Below, piece after piece: positions 34,326-43,298 of a stretch of DNA of 64,000 bases; the stretch's first letter is position 1, and every line of letters begins with the position of its first letter. Where the stretch lies: contig CAZKZP010000002.1 in the NCBI GenBank assembly GCA_964557295.1, positions 77,239-141,238 on the forward strand, in the 5' to 3' direction. Both the position numbers and the translations under genes were made by a program. Under the pieces are notes generated by a model. That model worked only from the letters and a program-made list of their open reading frames with translations, did no database searches and was not told the DNA's origin. Source of the DNA: JBFMHP01 sp964557295 (GTDB lineage Bacteria; Pseudomonadota; Gammaproteobacteria; RBG-16-57-12).

Positions 34326-34982
34326 CTAAAATCCCATAGAGGGCATCTTTCCATCCAGCGCGCCGAAGGTCTTGCTCATCGTGTCCCAGTTGTTGACGAT
34401 GATGCAGAACAGCTCGGCGGTCTTCTGCGCATCATAAATCGCCGAATGCGCCTCGCTTTCAGCCCAGCTCAGGCCGGCGGCCTGGGCGGCGCGGGCCAGC
34501 ACGGTCTGTCCATAGGCCAGGCCCGCCAGGGTGGCGGTGTCGAAGGTGCTGAAGTTGTGGAAGGGATTGCGCTTGACCTTGGTGCGTTCCACCGCTGCGT
34601 GGAGGAACGCCAGGTCGAAGGTGGGGTTGTGCCCGACGAGGATGGCGCGTGTGCAGCCGCTGTCCTTCAATTCACGCCGAATGGCGCTGAAGATCCGTTC
34701 CAGGGCGTCCCGTTCGGAGACTGCCATGCGAAACGGGTGGTAGGGGTCGATCCCGGTGATGTCGAGCGAGGCCTGTTCGATGTTCGCCCCGGGGAAGGGG
34801 GCGACGTGGCAATGGATGGTCTCGCGCAGGTGGATGTCGCCGCCTTCGTCCATGCCGAGAGTGACGGCGGCGATCTCCAGCAGGGCATCGGTCTTGGCGT
34901 TGAAGCCGCCGGTCTCGACATCCACCACTACCGGCAGAAATCCGCGAAACCGCGAGGCGATGGGCGCTTTGTCGTTTGCCAT
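34326..34982 (-). CDS. rnt: Ribonuclease T
   Basis: The 218-residue DEDDh 3'-5' exoribonuclease trims tRNA 3' ends and other stable RNAs. The metal-binding residues are visible: DVETGGF near residue 21, GHNPTFDLAFL near 122, and HSAIYDAQKTAELF with the catalytic His near 185. The N-terminal RFRGFLPVVVDVETGGF is typical. Its ATG overlaps the pyrC stop by one base (TGATG), so it is translated by coupling from pyrC. Confidence 0.96.
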   Translation of the reverse strand: MANDKAPIASRFRGFLPVVVDVETGGFNAKTDALLEIAAVTLGMDEGGDIHLRETIHCHVAPFPGANIEQASLDITGIDPYHPFRMAVSERDALERIFSAIRRELKDSGCTRAILVGHNPTFDLAFLHAAVERTKVKRNPFHNFSTFDTATLAGLAYGQTVLARAAQAAGLSWAESEAHSAIYDAQKTAELFCIIVNNWDTMSKTFGALDGKMPSMGF

Positions 34983-36016
34983 CAGCCCGCGACCTGCCAG
35001 CGCACATGCTGACCGGCGCGGAAGGGGATCACGACTTGATCGCCCATCGGATAACTGGCCGGCAGCGTCCAGGCCGCTTTGCGCAGCGTGAGGGTGCGGG
35101 TGTTGCGCGGCAGGCCGTAGAAATCCGCGCCGTGGAAACTGGCGAAGCCTTCGAGTTTGTCGAGCGCGCCGGCGTCTTCGAAGATCTCGGCGTAGAGTTC
35201 GAGCGCCGCCGGCGCCGTGAACATCCCGGCGCAGCCGCAGGCGGCCTCCTTGGTGTTGCGGGTGTGCGGGGCGCTGTCGGTGCCCAGAAAAAACTTCGGG
35301 CTGCCGCTGGTGGCCGCTTCCAAGAGGGCCAGGCGATGCTGCTCGCGTTTAAGCACCGGCAGGCAGTAATGATGCGGCTGGATGCCGCCGACCAGCATGG
35401 CGTTGCGGTTGAGCAGCAGGTGCTGCACGGTGAGAGTGGCGGCGACGTTGGCGCCGGCCGCGCGCACGAAGGCGGCCGCCTCGGCCGTGGTGATGTGTTC
35501 GAACACGACCTTGAGTTTGGGAAACCGTGCGAGCAGCGGCTGCATTACCTGATCGATGAAGACCGCCTCGCGGTCGAAGATGTCGACCGAAGGTGTTGTC
35601 ACCTCGCCGTGGACGAGGAGCGGCATACCGAGCGCTTCCATCGCCTCCAGCGCCGCGTAGGTGTGGCGGATGTCGCTCACGCCGCTGTCGGAATGGGTGG
35701 TCGCCCCGGCGGGGTAGAGCTTGACGGCATGGATCAATCCGCTGGCCTTGGCGCGTTGAATCTCCTGTGCCGAGGTGGTGTCGGTGAGATAGAGGGTCAT
35801 CAGCGGCTCGAAGCCGTGGCCGGCCGGCAGGACTGCCAGGATGCGCTCGCGGTAGGCCAGCGCCGCGGCCGTGGTGGTCACCGGCGGCTTGAGGTTGGGC
35901 ATGATGATGGCGCGCCTGAAGCAGCGGGCGGTGTGCGGGACGATGTCGGCGAGCACCGCGCCGTCGCGCACATGCAGGTGCCAGTCGTCGGGTTGCGTGA
36001 GGGTGAGTGTATCCAC
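34982..36016 (-). CDS. pyrC: Dihydroorotase (class II)
   Basis: It cyclises carbamoyl-aspartate to dihydroorotate in pyrimidine synthesis. The 344-residue protein starts with GTG (36016) and shows the zinc-binding DDWHLHVRDG near the N-terminus, the carboxylated-lysine region VKLYPAGATTHSDSG, VHGEVT, and FEHITTAEAA. FFLGTDSAPH supplies the catalytic Asp. Length and motifs match the E. coli-type homodimeric enzyme. It forms a two-gene operon with rnt. The divergent rsmE promoter region contains a family A palindrome. Confidence 0.97.
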   Translation of the reverse strand: MDTLTLTQPDDWHLHVRDGAVLADIVPHTARCFRRAIIMPNLKPPVTTTAAALAYRERILAVLPAGHGFEPLMTLYLTDTTSAQEIQRAKASGLIHAVKLYPAGATTHSDSGVSDIRHTYAALEAMEALGMPLLVHGEVTTPSVDIFDREAVFIDQVMQPLLARFPKLKVVFEHITTAEAAAFVRAAGANVAATLTVQHLLLNRNAMLVGGIQPHHYCLPVLKREQHRLALLEAATSGSPKFFLGTDSAPHTRNTKEAACGCAGMFTAPAALELYAEIFEDAGALDKLEGFASFHGADFYGLPRNTRTLTLRKAAWTLPASYPMGDQVVIPFRAGQHVRWQVAG

Positions 36017-36140
36017 GGGCGTCTTTCGGTTATCTCAAAGAATGCGCACAGTATGCCATTTTTCGCGGAGAGGCTCATCCGGGAATGTGTGAGCCGGCGG
36101 TTATTCCGTATAATCGCGGCGAATAAATTATCGATTAAAT

Positions 36141-36175
36141 CCCCTCACCCCTGCCCTCTCCCTGAGGGAGAGGGT
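36141..36175. repeat. REP-like palindrome, family A
   Basis: CCCTCTCCC (36154-36162), TGA, GGGAGAGGG (36166-36174), preceded by CCCCTCACCCCTG. It sits about 30 bases before the rsmE start in the pyrC/rsmE divergent spacer. Confidence 0.85.
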
Positions 36176-36202
36176 GGTTAAGGCGCAGTGAAAGAGGATG
36201 GT

Positions 36203-36931
36203 ATGCGTATTCCCCGCATCTTTGTCGAGCATGCATTGCAGGTCGGCGCTCAGATCGAGCTGCCGGCTGAGGTGGCCAATTATTGTCTGCGCGTGCTGCG
36301 CCTGAAGGAAGGCGCGGAGCTGGTGTTGTTCAATGGCCAGGGCGGGGAGTATGCGGCGCGCCTGCTGGCGGCGGGCAGACGCGAGGCCAGGGTCGAAGTC
36401 GCGGCGTTTTCGCCGCGCGAGGCGGAATCACCCTTGCCGATCACGCTGGCGCAGGGCATTTCCAAGGGCGAGCGCATGGACTACACCGTCCAGAAATCGG
36501 TCGAGCTGGGCGTGGCGCGGATCATCCCGCTGGAGACCGGGCGCACCGTGGTCAATCTGCGTGATGAGCGCGCCGATAAGCGCCTCTCGCATTGGCAGGG
36601 GGTGGTGCGTTCGGCCTGCGAGCAATGCGGGCGGAACCGGTTGCCGGCCATCGAGCCGGTCCGGGGCTATGCCGAGTGGCTGCGCGCGGCGCCGGCCGGA
36701 TTGAAGCTGGTGTTGCACCATCGCGCCGAACAGGGGCTGCGCGCGCTCAAGCCCGATGAGCGGGGGCTGACCCTGCTGATCGGTCCGGAAGGGGGGTTGA
36801 GCGAATCCGAGATCGAACTGGCGATCGCCTCGGGCTTCACGCCGGTGTGCCTGGGGCCGCGGGTGTTGCGTACCGAGACCGCTGCCATCACCGCGATCGC
36901 CGCGCTCCAGGCGCTGTGGGGGGATTTGTAA
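36203..36931 (+). CDS. rsmE: 16S rRNA (uracil1498-N3)-methyltransferase
   Basis: The ATG at 36203 follows AGAGGATGG and gives MRIPRIFVEHALQVG, the normal RsmE start; a GTG 15 bases upstream is less likely. The 242-residue SPOUT methyltransferase has an N-terminal PUA-like domain. The knot follows, with QKSVELGVARIIPL, LIGPEGGLSESEIELA and LGPRVLRTETAAITAI for SAM binding. It methylates U1498 in 16S rRNA. No operon partner is apparent. Confidence 0.96.
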   Translation: MRIPRIFVEHALQVGAQIELPAEVANYCLRVLRLKEGAELVLFNGQGGEYAARLLAAGRREARVEVAAFSPREAESPLPITLAQGISKGERMDYTVQKSVELGVARIIPLETGRTVVNLRDERADKRLSHWQGVVRSACEQCGRNRLPAIEPVRGYAEWLRAAPAGLKLVLHHRAEQGLRALKPDERGLTLLIGPEGGLSESEIELAIASGFTPVCLGPRVLRTETAAITAIAALQALWGDL

Positions 36932-36949
36932 AGTGAAACCTGACCGTGG

Positions 36950-37030
36950 CGGAGCGAGCTTGAGCTTGCGATAAAAGTCCTGAGTGATGAGTCCTGCGTG
37001 CCGAGTACTCGCCACCTTAAAGATGGCCCC
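36950..37030. repeat. Degenerate REP-like element, family B
   Basis: GGAGCGAGCTTGAGCTTGCGAT (first 20 bases at 36954-36973) contains the GAGCTTGAGCTTGC palindrome. CACCTTAAAGATGGCCCC at about 37012-37029 resembles the second arm. Together they look like a decayed copy of the intact element at 42317-42384. Confidence 0.55.
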
Positions 37031-37097
37031 GACAGAAAACCAAATCATTACAGGAGCACGCTTTAGCGCGCGATGAGGCGCTTGAAGCCCGCTGCAC

Positions 37098-38981
37098 TCA
37101 GCCCTCAATCATCCCATCCAGAATCTCGCCGAACTGGCTGAAATACAGGTAATGCCCCATCTTCGGCACGGTTCGGAGATTGACTTGCGGCAGCTGGTCC
37201 GCCAGGCGCTTGGCCAGTACGAAGGGCACATGGTTATCCGTCACGCCGTGCCATTGGTCCAGGGGGATCGTGATCGTTGCGGGGTCGAAGTCCCAGTCCT
37301 GCATGAGTACTGCCACTTCATGGGCAAAGCCCAGCCCGCCTTGATGGATGCCTTCGGCTAGGATCTTATAGAAGGCGTCCTGGAAGTCTTTGGTCTGGAA
37401 GGCCGCGGCATCACTCGGACCCATCTTGGCGGCCATGAAGTTGAGAAAGCGTTTGGGATTGCTGATGATGCCCTTGCGCATGATCGAGACGAAGATCCGG
37501 TGGACCTGCGGCAGGTCGCGCGCCAAGCGCAGATTCATCCGGTAGATCGGGATGGAGAGCTTGAGATCCTCCTCGGTGCGCGGTGCCAGGCCCACGCTGA
37601 TCAGCACGAGTTTCTTGATCCGCCGCGGCATCACCACGGCCGCCGCCATGGCGTACCGGCCGCCCATGGCGTAACCGGCCAGATAGAATTCTTCGAGCTT
37701 CAGGGCGTCGGCCAACTGGCGCAGGTCGTTGCACCATTCGGTGAAGCCGCTGAAAGGCTTGGCGTCGGAACCGCCGAAACCGGGGCGATCGGGGATGATC
37801 AGGCGGATGCCACGCTCGGCCGCCAGTCTATGGCCGTTGAGCGCCAGTTCCAGCCGGCAACCCAGCACGCTGTGACAGATGATCAAGGGCTGGCCCGCGG
37901 GGTCGCCGTATTCCTGATAGGTCATGAGCCGGTTGTCGTCCAGCAACAGGGTGCGTGGGCTGTCCGGGTAGGCCGGGCGCGATTTGATCAGGGCCAGTCT
38001 TGCGTCCTGCTTGGAGTACTCCTGGAGGGTGTTCTTGATCAAGGAGCCGGGGCCGGTCAGCATCAGGCCGACCAGTTCGGCCTGGCGCCGGGTATGGGTC
38101 TTGGCCAGGATCGATTTGACGTGGGTGCGCACCGTGTGCTCGCTGACCCAGGTCTGCTTGGCGATCTCGCCGATGCTGTGGCCGCGCACCAGCATGTTGA
38201 CGATCTCGGATTCCTTGGCCGTCAGGTGATAGAGCTCGGCCACGGCGTGCGGCAGGCTGAAGGGTTGTTGCTTGCGCGGTGAGATGAACACCGCCACGGT
38301 GGATTCGGCCTCGTCCAGGCGCGGCTTGATCGGCACCAGCACCGCCATGAGATCGGCATGAGCGTCGTCGCCACAGGAGATATACAGCGATTCGCTCTGG
38401 TGTTCCGGGGTGCTGCTCGATGACAGCGCGCCGATGACCGTGTGCAGGCGGCGGGTGATGTCGCCGCTCAGTCCGGAGAGGCGGTGCTGGTTTTCGCGTA
38501 AGCCGCCCTTTTGCTGCAGCAGGGCGTGGGCCTGGGTGTTGGCCTCCAGGATGTAGGCATCCTTGTTGACGACGACCAGGGCGATGGGCAGCTGGTCGAG
38601 CAGGGAGGCGATGACGTCGTGTTGCTCTTCCATGTCCGCTAGACGTTTGGAGACCTTGAGGGCGCGCTTGAAGTGTTCCATCAGGATGTTGTGTATGCCG
38701 CCGGGCTGGTTGGCGACGGGCTGCCGCAGCCAGCCTTGATCGGTCGACAGGGTATCGATGTTTTTCAGGGCGTCGATCATCGAGGCGTGTTGGCTCGAGG
38801 CCTTCGTTTCATCGATCTCCTCGTTGGCGGGGTCGAGGCGCGCGATGGAGCTACCCTCCTGGATGCCCTGCTCGGCAAACTCCGCCAGCGCGTCGAGCAG
38901 CTCCAGCCATTTCTGAGGTTCGACGGCCGCTTCATAGATCAGGTCGATGAGTTCATGCAGATTGATGTGTTTGGCGTTCAT
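37098..38981 (-). CDS. LuxR-type regulator fused to an alpha/beta-hydrolase lacking its serine nucleophile
   Basis: The 627-residue protein has an N-terminal helical segment (1-110), a PAS-like domain (about 120-235, LLDQLPIALVVVNKDAYILEAN) and a LuxR/GerE helix-turn-helix (about 252-312, LTAKESEIVNMLVRGHSIGE, then SEHTVRTHVKSIL). A complete alpha/beta-hydrolase fold follows (about 340-625). Its nucleophile elbow reads GYAMGG, with Ala438 where serine is expected. D582 (GVTDNHVP) and H610 (KMGHYLYF) of the usual triad remain. The domain is therefore probably a ligand-binding sensor rather than an esterase, although this is inference. Fusions of LuxR DNA-binding domains with such hydrolases are known from databases. 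Gene context gives no target. Confidence 0.85.
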   Translation of the reverse strand: MNAKHINLHELIDLIYEAAVEPQKWLELLDALAEFAEQGIQEGSSIARLDPANEEIDETKASSQHASMIDALKNIDTLSTDQGWLRQPVANQPGGIHNILMEHFKRALKVSKRLADMEEQHDVIASLLDQLPIALVVVNKDAYILEANTQAHALLQQKGGLRENQHRLSGLSGDITRRLHTVIGALSSSSTPEHQSESLYISCGDDAHADLMAVLVPIKPRLDEAESTVAVFISPRKQQPFSLPHAVAELYHLTAKESEIVNMLVRGHSIGEIAKQTWVSEHTVRTHVKSILAKTHTRRQAELVGLMLTGPGSLIKNTLQEYSKQDARLALIKSRPAYPDSPRTLLLDDNRLMTYQEYGDPAGQPLIICHSVLGCRLELALNGHRLAAERGIRLIIPDRPGFGGSDAKPFSGFTEWCNDLRQLADALKLEEFYLAGYAMGGRYAMAAAVVMPRRIKKLVLISVGLAPRTEEDLKLSIPIYRMNLRLARDLPQVHRIFVSIMRKGIISNPKRFLNFMAAKMGPSDAAAFQTKDFQDAFYKILAEGIHQGGLGFAHEVAVLMQDWDFDPATITIPLDQWHGVTDNHVPFVLAKRLADQLPQVNLRTVPKMGHYLYFSQFGEILDGMIEG

Positions 38982-39194
38982 GGAGGCGGGTCGCGGCAGG
39001 CTGGTTGTTTTCCGGTAACGGCGCGGCAGTCTCGGCGCCGCATCACGGGTATAGAATTACGATCTTGCCCCGGTTGGGCGGGCGATTCAAGTTTCTTGCC
39101 GTGCCAAGGGGATGGCGATCGTAAACCAAAACCCCGATTGTGCCGATGTATTACCGAGCAGGCGTGAGTAAATGCGAAAATTTGAAGTTTGATT

Positions 39195-40397
39195 ATGAAG
39201 CCGTCGGGTTATAAAAAACGTCAATCCGGGCCGCGCCCGATGCGGCCGTTCAAGACCGGCGTGGTGCTCGCCGGCGGCGGGGCGCGCGCCGCCTACCAGG
39301 TGGGGGTGCTCAAGGCGGTGGCCGAACTGCTCGACCGCGATGAACCCAATCCCTTTCCCGTGATCAGCGGCACCTCGGCGGGTGCGATCAACGGCGCGGC
39401 GCTGGCGATCTACGCCACCCAGTTTCACACCGGGGTGCAGCGTCTGAGATATGTCTGGGAGCATTTTCGCGTGCATCATGTCTTTCGCGCCGATGCCATG
39501 GGGGTGCTGCGCAACAGCACATGGTGGCTGGCCGCGCTGCTGACCGGCGGCCTGGGTAAATACAATCCGCGGTCGCTGCTCAACCGTGAGCCGCTGTATC
39601 AGTTGCTCAAGACGCGCCTGCCCTGCGAGGCCATCCGCCATTCGATCGAGCAGGGGGCCTTGCATGCCTTCGGCGTCACCGCCTCCGGTTACTCTTCGGG
39701 GCAGTCCGTGACCTTCTATCAAGGGGTCGACAGCATCAAGCCCTGGAAGCGGGTGCGCCGGCTCGGTTGCCCGGATGAGATCACCGTCGATCACCTGATG
39801 GCCTCCTCCGCCCTGCCGCTGATCTTCTCGGCGGAGAAGCTGCACCGGGAGTATTTCGGCGACGGCACCATGCGCCAGATCGCCCCTTTGAGTCCGGCGT
39901 TGCATCTCGGCGCCGATCGCCTGCTGGTGATCGGGGTGCGGGTGGAAGAGCTTCCGGTGTTTGATCGCACCGAGACGGAGAATTATCCCTCGATCGCGCA
40001 GATCGCCGGCCACAGTCTCAACAGCATCTTTCTCGATTCGCTGGAGGCCGATCTGGAGCGGCTAGAGCGCATCAACAAGACGGTGAGCCTGCTCGGCAAG
40101 GTCGTGGATCACGATATCCCGCTGCGCCGGGTGGAGTCGCTGGTGATCTCGCCCAGCGCGCCGCTGGATGAGATCGCCGCCAAATACGCCCATCTCCTGC
40201 CCAAGCCGGTGGCCTTTCTGTTCAGCGGCATCGGCGTCTACAAACGCGGCGGCGGGAATTTCCTGAGCTATCTGCTGTTCGAAAAGGAGTATTGCCGGGA
40301 GTTGATCAATCTCGGCTACCACGACGCCATGCAGAAAAAAGAGCAGTTGATGAGTTTCATCACCGATGAGTCCTACGTCTCCCAGGATGACGACTAG
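39195..40397 (+). CDS. Patatin-like phospholipase
   Basis: A 400-residue protein from the ATG at 39195; a shorter start at 39240 (MRPFKTGVVLAGGG) is possible. The patatin landmarks are complete: oxyanion loop AGGGARAAYQVGVL, nucleophile Ser in GTSAGAINGAAL, and catalytic Asp in the GDGTMRQ motif. The C-terminal half (about 250-400) is less conserved. There is no signal peptide, so it probably acts on membrane lipids from the cytoplasmic side. It is flanked by the LuxR-hydrolase gene (divergent) and a membrane TPR gene (same strand, 73 bases on). The substrate is unknown. Confidence 0.92.
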   Translation: MKPSGYKKRQSGPRPMRPFKTGVVLAGGGARAAYQVGVLKAVAELLDRDEPNPFPVISGTSAGAINGAALAIYATQFHTGVQRLRYVWEHFRVHHVFRADAMGVLRNSTWWLAALLTGGLGKYNPRSLLNREPLYQLLKTRLPCEAIRHSIEQGALHAFGVTASGYSSGQSVTFYQGVDSIKPWKRVRRLGCPDEITVDHLMASSALPLIFSAEKLHREYFGDGTMRQIAPLSPALHLGADRLLVIGVRVEELPVFDRTETENYPSIAQIAGHSLNSIFLDSLEADLERLERINKTVSLLGKVVDHDIPLRRVESLVISPSAPLDEIAAKYAHLLPKPVAFLFSGIGVYKRGGGNFLSYLLFEKEYCRELINLGYHDAMQKKEQLMSFITDESYVSQDDD

Positions 40398-40470
40398 CCC
40401 TTGAACATCTGACCGTTGGATATGCCACAATAGGCCTGGTTTATCGCGACAGGGTTCGATCTTCAAGCTC

Positions 40471-42294
40471 ATGGCTTTCCTCTCCGCATTACGTCCGAAC
40501 GCGCTGTTCGCTTACCTGCTGGGCGGCCTGTTGTTGCTGGTGCTGGTTCTGCTGGCCTATCAGCAGGCGCCGCAGAACGGTTTTCATTTCGACGACTATT
40601 ACAACATCAACTTCTACGAACCGATGCGGATGAAGGAGTTTTCCCTTCAGGGGCTCTGGCACGCCGCCGAGCACGCCCGCATCGCCACCCGTCCCTTGCC
40701 GAGCGTGACCTTCGCCTACGACTGGTGGCGCGGCCAAGGCGCGGCGCGGCCCTTCATCTGGACCAACATCCTCATCCATCTCGCGGTCACCCTGACCGTG
40801 TTCATCTTCCTGGCGCGGCTGCTCACCCTGCATCAGGTGCTGACCCCGCGCGCGGTGCTGATCGGGATCGCCGCGCTCGCCACCGCGGTGTGGGCCGTGC
40901 ATCCGATCCATGTGCAGGGTGTCACGTACATCGTCCAGCGCATGGCCTCGATGGCGACCGGGTTCGTGTTGCTCTCGGTGCTGGCGTATCTCGTGGCGCG
41001 GCGCGGCGGCCGCTACCGGCTGGGATGGTATGGCCTGTCGCTGCTCTCCTTCGCGCTGGGCGCGCTGTGCAAGGAGATCGCCTGGATCACGCCGCTGTTG
41101 ATCCTGCTCGCCGAATACGGCGTGGTCCGCCATCGGCAACCGCTGATCCTCTCCCGGGTCGACTATGTGCTGCTGGCGCTGCCGCTGCTGGGGGGGCTCG
41201 TCGTAATCATCGATCTGCTCTCGGGCGCGGGGCCCTTGTCCCGCGCGTTCGTGCCCGATTATGCGCAGCGCGATTTCACCCTGGAGCAGCGCCTGCTCAC
41301 CCAGCCGCGCGTGGTGTTGTTTTATTTTTCGCAATTGTTCTGGCCGCTGCCGCAGCGGTTTTCCATCGAACACGATTTCGTGGTTTCCACCGGGCTGCTG
41401 ACGCCCTGGTCCACCCTGCTGGCCTGGCTGGCGGTGCTGGCCTGGTGCGGGCTGGGGGTGGGGTTGTTGCTGCGCCAGTCGATGCGTATCTTTGGATTTG
41501 CGCTGCTGTGGGTGCCGGTCACGCTGGCGATCGAAAGCAGCTTCGTGCCGCTGGAGATGGTCTTCGAACACCGGATGTTTCTGCCTTCGGCCGGGTTGGT
41601 GATCCTGCTTGCCTTGGGGCTGGCGCGTTGCATGACCTTGGGAAGGTCCTGGGGTGTGCCGGCCCTTGCCGTGACCGCCGCGTTCATCGGATTTACGACC
41701 TGGGCGACGCAGGCGCGCGTGCCGGATTGGAAGGACGACGTTACGCTGTATGCCAGCGCCCTCGACAACGCGCCGGCCTCCGCGCGGCTATGGTCGAACT
41801 ATGGGCTCTCGCTGGTGGAGGCCAATCAGTTCAAGACCGCGATCGAGGCATCGGAGCAGGCGCTGCGTCTCGATCCCAAACAGGACCTGGCGCTGGTCAA
41901 TCTCGGCGTGGCCTGGATGAACCTCGGCGACCTCTCGCAGGCCGAGGGTTACTTCAAGCGCGCCTATGTGCTGATCGGCCCGACCAAGGTCAATCTGCTC
42001 AACCGCTACGGCGAGCTGCTCTATCGCCAAGGCCGCTATCAGGAGGCGCTGGTGATGTTCGTCGATCTGGTCAAGCTGATGTACTGGATGCCGGAATACC
42101 GCTGGAACATCGCCAAGACCTACGAAAAGCTCGGCGACTGCGCCAACGCGGCCGTGCATTGGCAGGATTTCCTGCGCCTGTCCTTCGATCAAAACCGTAA
42201 GCAGTGGGTGAGCAGCCATCTGCTGCGCAACTATCAATCGCCGGGCGGGCAGTGCAGCAAGGCGTTAAACATGAAGGGAACAGGTGAACAATGA
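40471..42294 (+). CDS. Polytopic membrane protein with C-terminal TPRs (GT-C/TMTC-like)
   Basis: The 607-residue protein has about ten hydrophobic segments between residues 12 and 415. An acidic motif lies in the first periplasmic loop (GFHFDDYYNI), as in GT-C-type glycosyltransferases that use lipid-linked sugars. The C-terminal 190 residues form tetratricopeptide repeats (ARLWSNYGLSLVEANQFKTA, DLALVNLGVAWMNLGDLSQA). This layout resembles TMTC/PMT-like proteins often found near exopolysaccharide or cell-surface genes. Sugar transfer is inferred. Its stop overlaps the ATG of the next gene (ATGA). Confidence 0.78.
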   Translation: MAFLSALRPNALFAYLLGGLLLLVLVLLAYQQAPQNGFHFDDYYNINFYEPMRMKEFSLQGLWHAAEHARIATRPLPSVTFAYDWWRGQGAARPFIWTNILIHLAVTLTVFIFLARLLTLHQVLTPRAVLIGIAALATAVWAVHPIHVQGVTYIVQRMASMATGFVLLSVLAYLVARRGGRYRLGWYGLSLLSFALGALCKEIAWITPLLILLAEYGVVRHRQPLILSRVDYVLLALPLLGGLVVIIDLLSGAGPLSRAFVPDYAQRDFTLEQRLLTQPRVVLFYFSQLFWPLPQRFSIEHDFVVSTGLLTPWSTLLAWLAVLAWCGLGVGLLLRQSMRIFGFALLWVPVTLAIESSFVPLEMVFEHRMFLPSAGLVILLALGLARCMTLGRSWGVPALAVTAAFIGFTTWATQARVPDWKDDVTLYASALDNAPASARLWSNYGLSLVEANQFKTAIEASEQALRLDPKQDLALVNLGVAWMNLGDLSQAEGYFKRAYVLIGPTKVNLLNRYGELLYRQGRYQEALVMFVDLVKLMYWMPEYRWNIAKTYEKLGDCANAAVHWQDFLRLSFDQNRKQWVSSHLLRNYQSPGGQCSKALNMKGTGEQ

Positions 42295-43211
42295 ATCGGC
42301 GGATAACATTGCTTAATGTAGGAGCAAGCTTCAGCTTGCGATCAACTGCAGCGGCCCGATCGCCATCTGAAGATGGCTCCCACAACACAACCAGTGTCGC
42401 TGCCAGATTAATAAAGATGGTCATGTTGTTTCTGCTGCTCTGGACCGGCGCGGTCCCGGCCGAGGAACCTGCCAAAGACCCGATCCGCAGCGCTGTCGAG
42501 GCCGCGCACATCGAGCAACGCATCCGCGAAATGACCGACACCATCGGCTGGGGCCTGCGCCAGCGTGAGCAGGAGGGCATCGCCCTGAAGGCGCTGAGCT
42601 ATGAGGATCTGCGCCGCGTGCTTACCAAACACTACGACCCCGCCGTGTTGACCGGCAAGTTGATCGAACGGCTGCGCCCGCTGTATGACGCCAACCGCTT
42701 CACCACGATCAACAGCAGCCTGTACTCCCCTCAGCTCCGGGAATATACCGCCAAGGTGAGCAATCGGCAGAAAGCAGTGAAACAGCCGGCCAAGCCGCCC
42801 AAGAATGAACAGCGCGCGGCCTTGCTCGATGAGCTCGACCGCGCCGCGGCCGAGACCGAATGGCTGGCCGGCACCCAGGCGCTGAGCACCCTGGCCTTGC
42901 TGCACATGATGCAGGTCGTCACCGATGAGTCCCGGCCCAGCGCCGAGCAGCAGGAGGCCATGCTCGGGCAGATGTATGCCCAATATCTGGAGGCCAGCCG
43001 GTTCAGCACCCAGACCACCTATCTGGAGACGCTCGCAGGGGTGCCGGACGAGCAGGTGCGCCTGTACATCCGCATCCTGCGCGGCAGCGCCCTGCAGTGG
43101 TTCAACCGCGAGGCGATCAACGCCCTGATCGAGGTCATGGCCGAGGCGCGCCAAGGGGCGGAGGCGGCGATCATGGGCCTCAAACAGACCAAAAACCGGC
43201 GAGAAAAATAG
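42291..43211 (+). CDS. Unrecognised helical protein; true start uncertain
   Basis: I do not recognise this 306-residue product. It is largely helical and charged (KLIERLRPLYDANRF, a Lys/Pro linker near 165-175, then helices to the end). A hydrophobic stretch MVMLFLLLWTGAVPAEE begins at 42417 and looks like a signal peptide, giving a 264-residue exported protein. If translation instead begins at the ATGA overlap with the previous gene (42291), residues 9-31 come from a REP-like element (NVGASFSLRSTAAARSPSED...). That would be odd, so the 42417 start may be the functional one although its ribosome site is poor. The gene is probably co-transcribed with the membrane TPR gene. Confidence 0.6.
   Translation: MNRRITLLNVGASFSLRSTAAARSPSEDGSHNTTSVAARLIKMVMLFLLLWTGAVPAEEPAKDPIRSAVEAAHIEQRIREMTDTIGWGLRQREQEGIALKALSYEDLRRVLTKHYDPAVLTGKLIERLRPLYDANRFTTINSSLYSPQLREYTAKVSNRQKAVKQPAKPPKNEQRAALLDELDRAAAETEWLAGTQALSTLALLHMMQVVTDESRPSAEQQEAMLGQMYAQYLEASRFSTQTTYLETLAGVPDEQVRLYIRILRGSALQWFNREAINALIEVMAEARQGAEAAIMGLKQTKNRREK
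42317..42384. repeat. REP doublet, family B (intact copy)
   Basis: Outer arms TGTAGGAGC (42317-42325) and GCTCCCACA (42376-42384) are complementary apart from one G-T-type mismatch. Inside are two hairpins: GCAAGCT-TC-AGCTTGC (42324-42339) and GCCATCT-GA-AGATGGC (42362-42377). The GTAGGAGC...GCTCC arms resemble the REP class mobilised by RAYT transposases in Pseudomonas. It overlaps the 5' part of the 42291 reading frame. Confidence 0.85.
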
Positions 43212-43298
43212 TCGAGTTTTTCACCCGTCCGCCGACACATTCTTGTAGGGCCGGGCGGGTAACAGCGCCTGGCGGGGTGTACCTTCATCGGAGATGTC

